In this document: positions 62,450 to 64,000 of the stretch, one piece after another
Layout of the letters: the number at the start of each line of letters is the position of its first letter
Numbering within the stretch: the first letter of the stretch is position 1
Origin: Bacteroidales bacterium 6E
GTDB taxonomy: Bacteria; Bacteroidota; Bacteroidia; Bacteroidales; Prolixibacteraceae
DNA: 64,000 nt
Reading direction: 5' to 3'
Assembly: GCA_001270045.2 (NCBI GenBank)
Contig: DF970690.1
Coordinates: 530,369-594,368 of the forward strand
Notes under the pieces: generated by a model
Databases searched by the model: none
What the model was told of the DNA's origin: nothing
Seen by the model: the letters and a program-made list of their open reading frames with translations, nothing else
Program-made: the position numbers and the translations under genes

Positions 62450-62772
62450 TTTCTGTTTTAGTTATTAAATAATATGGTATTATATCTTTATTATATATTA
62501 AATGACTTTTACCTATCTTTTTGAAACCTATAATGCATTTTATCTGTCTTTATGGTTTCTAAACTACGTTATTATTTACTTTGGTTCCCCCAACAGAATA
62601 TCCTATTTTCACAGAAATTAACATTAATTTTACCTTGCACCCCATTTTAAGATACCCCATATCCATATTTTATAGGTATATTTTGATTATACCCCCATTT
62701 ACAACATGGTCATTTCACTATTTTATATATGTTTCTATGATTGCACCCCCTTTATCATTTATAATACCATAA
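62450..62772. other. AT-rich region upstream of the ammonium operon
   Basis: The leader and promoter region of the porin-glnK-amtB operon. It holds the GGGGT repeat series annotated separately but no exact -7 consensus within 150 bases of the porin ATG. No coding frame is apparent. Confidence 0.5.
62635..62754 (-). repeat. Four degenerate GGGGT direct repeats upstream of porin-glnK-amtB
   Basis: Read on the minus strand, TAAAGGGGGTGCAA (62754-62741), AAATGGGGGTATAA (62700-62687), ATATGGGGTATC (62662-62651) and AAATGGGGTGCAA (62647-62635) share the core ATGGGG(G)T(R)(Y)A in the same orientation. They stand out in otherwise AT-rich DNA, 185-305 bases upstream of the porin start. They may be binding sites for an activator of the nitrogen operon. 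Confidence 0.4.
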
Positions 62773-63042
62773 CCTGGAACTGACAGTGAGAAAGAGGAAA
62801 AACCCCATCATGATTTTGGATGGATAATTGTAAGCATCAGGGATAGTCTGGGCAGAGAAGATGTCGAAAGATATATCGATACCATAAGAATTGAATATCG
62901 CCAGAGAAGTCACGGATAACATGCCTGGGAGCCAAACGCGCAGACAATTCATATTTTCCCCGGGGACAATAAAATGCACGGCCATGTCGGCCACCCATGG
63001 CAGCCAACGGAATACATTACATCAAGAAAGAATTGTAGTTAA
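62773..63042 (+). pseudogene. Decayed coding remnant of unknown origin, internal stop
   Basis: A 90-codon plus-strand frame reads like protein: EKPHHDFGWIIVSIRDSLG, REDVERYIDTIRIEYRQRSHG, then TAA at 62917-62919, then in the same frame HAWEPNAQTIHIFPGDNKM, HGHVGHPWQPTEYITSRKNC and TAA at 63040-63042. Composition is strongly coding-like on both sides of the stop, and it is more GC-rich than the adjoining AT-rich DNA. There is no in-frame ATG, GTG or TTG at the beginning, and the frame upstream is closed by TAA at 62770-62772. The simplest explanation is the 3' remnant of a gene that has lost its 5' part and gained a nonsense mutation. I do not recognise the family. Confidence 0.45.
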
Positions 63043-63066
63043 TGATTTTTCGGGAAGCCTGATTGG

Positions 63067-64000
63067 CTAAAATCTGGATCGCAGCAAAAAGAGGGTATCA
63101 GTGGCGTGTGACCGGGTGGCCGGATTGATATATTCCCAATTCAGCCGGTTCACCCACACATGGGGTAACGGGATAATCTCGGGAGCGGGCTCTGGAAAGT
63201 CAATACGCTCCACAACCTGTCTTTCCGTAAGTGCCCAAGTGCCGGGCTGTTGCATCCGTTCAATCAGTCCCAGGTCATTGACCAGCTTGTAAGCCGGCTC
63301 CTTGGCGTAAAAGAAGAGCTCGTACGACTCGTAATTGTAATTATATATCTTCTCCCCTGCCGTGGCCTGTTTGTTGTAGATTTCGGCCGCCTGTACCGAT
63401 GCCTGTCCGGCAAAGATCTGTGGCGCCACATGGGCATTGACCATCAGGCTGAATACGGCTGAAAGAAGCATCCCCGGATAGAAAAACCGGAACATTCCGG
63501 AAGGGCCTTTCCACATAACCCAGCCCGACAATATAAGTCCCGTCATTACGACGAGCCAAAGCAGCAAATTGCCGAGCGGGAACAGCCAAACCACCAACAC
63601 TACGATCAGGGTGGCCAACAGGAGATAAATCACTGTCTGTATGACCGACAACCACTTGTATGCATTACTGCCCTGCGATTCCATCAGCTGGGAACCATGT
63701 TTGACCGTCAGCACCGCAAAGAGCGGGATCAGCATAAAAATATAGTTGGGAAGTTTGCCTCTCGATAATGCCAGGATGATAAAATATACCCAGATGCCAC
63801 CCAGCAGGAAGTTATCGGCATCGCGTTGCTTCCATTGCAAGAAACTCCTGAATTCCCGAAAGGCTGCCACGTATAAGAGAATCATCCAAGGGGCGAACTG
63901 GTAGAGCAGGTTATGGAAAAAGAAGAAATAATCGCCTCTCGACGAACCCAGCCTTCCGGCGAGTCGCTCGGCATTGTTGGTCCAGAAGAAAAACCTGATC
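63067..64000 (-). CDS. ArnT/PMT-like membrane glycosyltransferase, C-terminal part
   Basis: The frame is open to the right edge, giving at least 310 residues. It begins within RFFFWTNNAERLAGRLG and YFFFFHNLLYQFAPWMILLYVAAF, the conserved periplasmic loop and helix of GT83/GT39 lipid-linked glycosyltransferases. Further helices follow (GGIWVYFIILALSRGKLPNYIFMLIPLFAVL, VIYLLLATLIVVLVVWLF, LLWLVVMTGLILSGWVMW), then a soluble C-terminal domain of about 120 residues. Such enzymes transfer sugars from polyprenyl phosphates to lipid A or proteins. The N-terminal catalytic aspartates are outside the window, so the acceptor is unknown. Confidence 0.82.
   Translation of the reverse strand, partial: IRFFFWTNNAERLAGRLGSSRGDYFFFFHNLLYQFAPWMILLYVAAFREFRSFLQWKQRDADNFLLGGIWVYFIILALSRGKLPNYIFMLIPLFAVLTVKHGSQLMESQGSNAYKWLSVIQTVIYLLLATLIVVLVVWLFPLGNLLLWLVVMTGLILSGWVMWKGPSGMFRFFYPGMLLSAVFSLMVNAHVAPQIFAGQASVQAAEIYNKQATAGEKIYNYNYESYELFFYAKEPAYKLVNDLGLIERMQQPGTWALTERQVVERIDFPEPAPEIIPLPHVWVNRLNWEYINPATRSHATDTLFLLRSRF

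Noticed and set aside
62755-62994. 79-codon minus-strand ORF between the porin and the glycosyltransferase
   Set aside because: It is antisense to the more protein-like plus-strand remnant at 62773-63042 and has no family or context.
1-64000. Mobile elements, CRISPR arrays, tRNA or rRNA genes
   Set aside because: No transposase or integrase motifs, regularly spaced repeats, or cloverleaf/rRNA signatures were found in any gap.

Overview
The window is a piece of a Bacteroidota chromosome, most likely from an anaerobic or facultatively anaerobic Bacteroidales/Marinilabiliales-type organism. The evidence: several promoters match the phylum-specific -33 TTTG / -7 TAnnTTTG pattern (best case 21653-21683). 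Shine-Dalgarno sequences are inconspicuous. There are Bacteroidota-restricted families (DUF4290, DUF4494, DUF1460, DUF5777), a type IX secretion C-terminal domain, an EF-G2 paralogue, an N-succinylornithine-type carbamoyltransferase, and a str/S10 ribosomal cluster without tuf. No tRNA, rRNA, insertion sequence, prophage or CRISPR array was seen.

Layout. 1-9542 (minus): merged str-S10 ribosomal operon rpsL-rpsG-fusA-rpsJ-rplC-rplD-rplW-rplB-rpsS-rplV-rpsC-rplP-rpmC-rpsQ-rplN-rplX-rplE, running off the left edge. 9749-13284 (minus): a C39-peptidase ABC exporter and its HlyD adaptor. 13573-26801: mostly plus-strand housekeeping genes (AbgT transporter, EF-G2, UvrD-type helicase, DUF4290, MurA, TlpA-like, GrpE, DnaJ, a small exported protein), with one minus-strand T9SS cargo protein. 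26898-30262 (minus): GH105 hydrolase, DUF1460 amidase, and an ArgE-like M20 deacylase.

30443-35991 (minus) is a respiratory-looking cluster. It holds an FNR-like regulator, a six-haem lipoprotein with a collagen-like stalk, a mono-haem lipoprotein, a DUF5777 beta-barrel, a small cytochrome c, a seven-haem membrane-anchored cytochrome and a cytochrome b. Together these could connect the quinone pool to the periplasm or cell surface; the terminal acceptor is not visible.

37592-53490 is dominated by arginine metabolism. A 12-gene minus-strand arg-pro-his operon (argR, GNAT, argG, argC, argD, proC, proB, proA, argF', hisA, hisF, hisIE) diverges from carAB. The shared 314-bp intergenic region carries ARG-box-like operators overlapping the argR promoter. 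On the carA side there is a 17-residue leader ORF with three Arg codons that runs into an intrinsic terminator: a candidate arginine-sensing transcription attenuator, the most interesting regulatory finding here.

53613-64000 holds an SGNH hydrolase, transketolase, SerA, the PLP-homeostasis protein YggS with DUF4494, and a porin-glnK-amtB nitrogen operon. A decayed coding remnant follows, then the C-terminal part of a membrane glycosyltransferase at the right edge.
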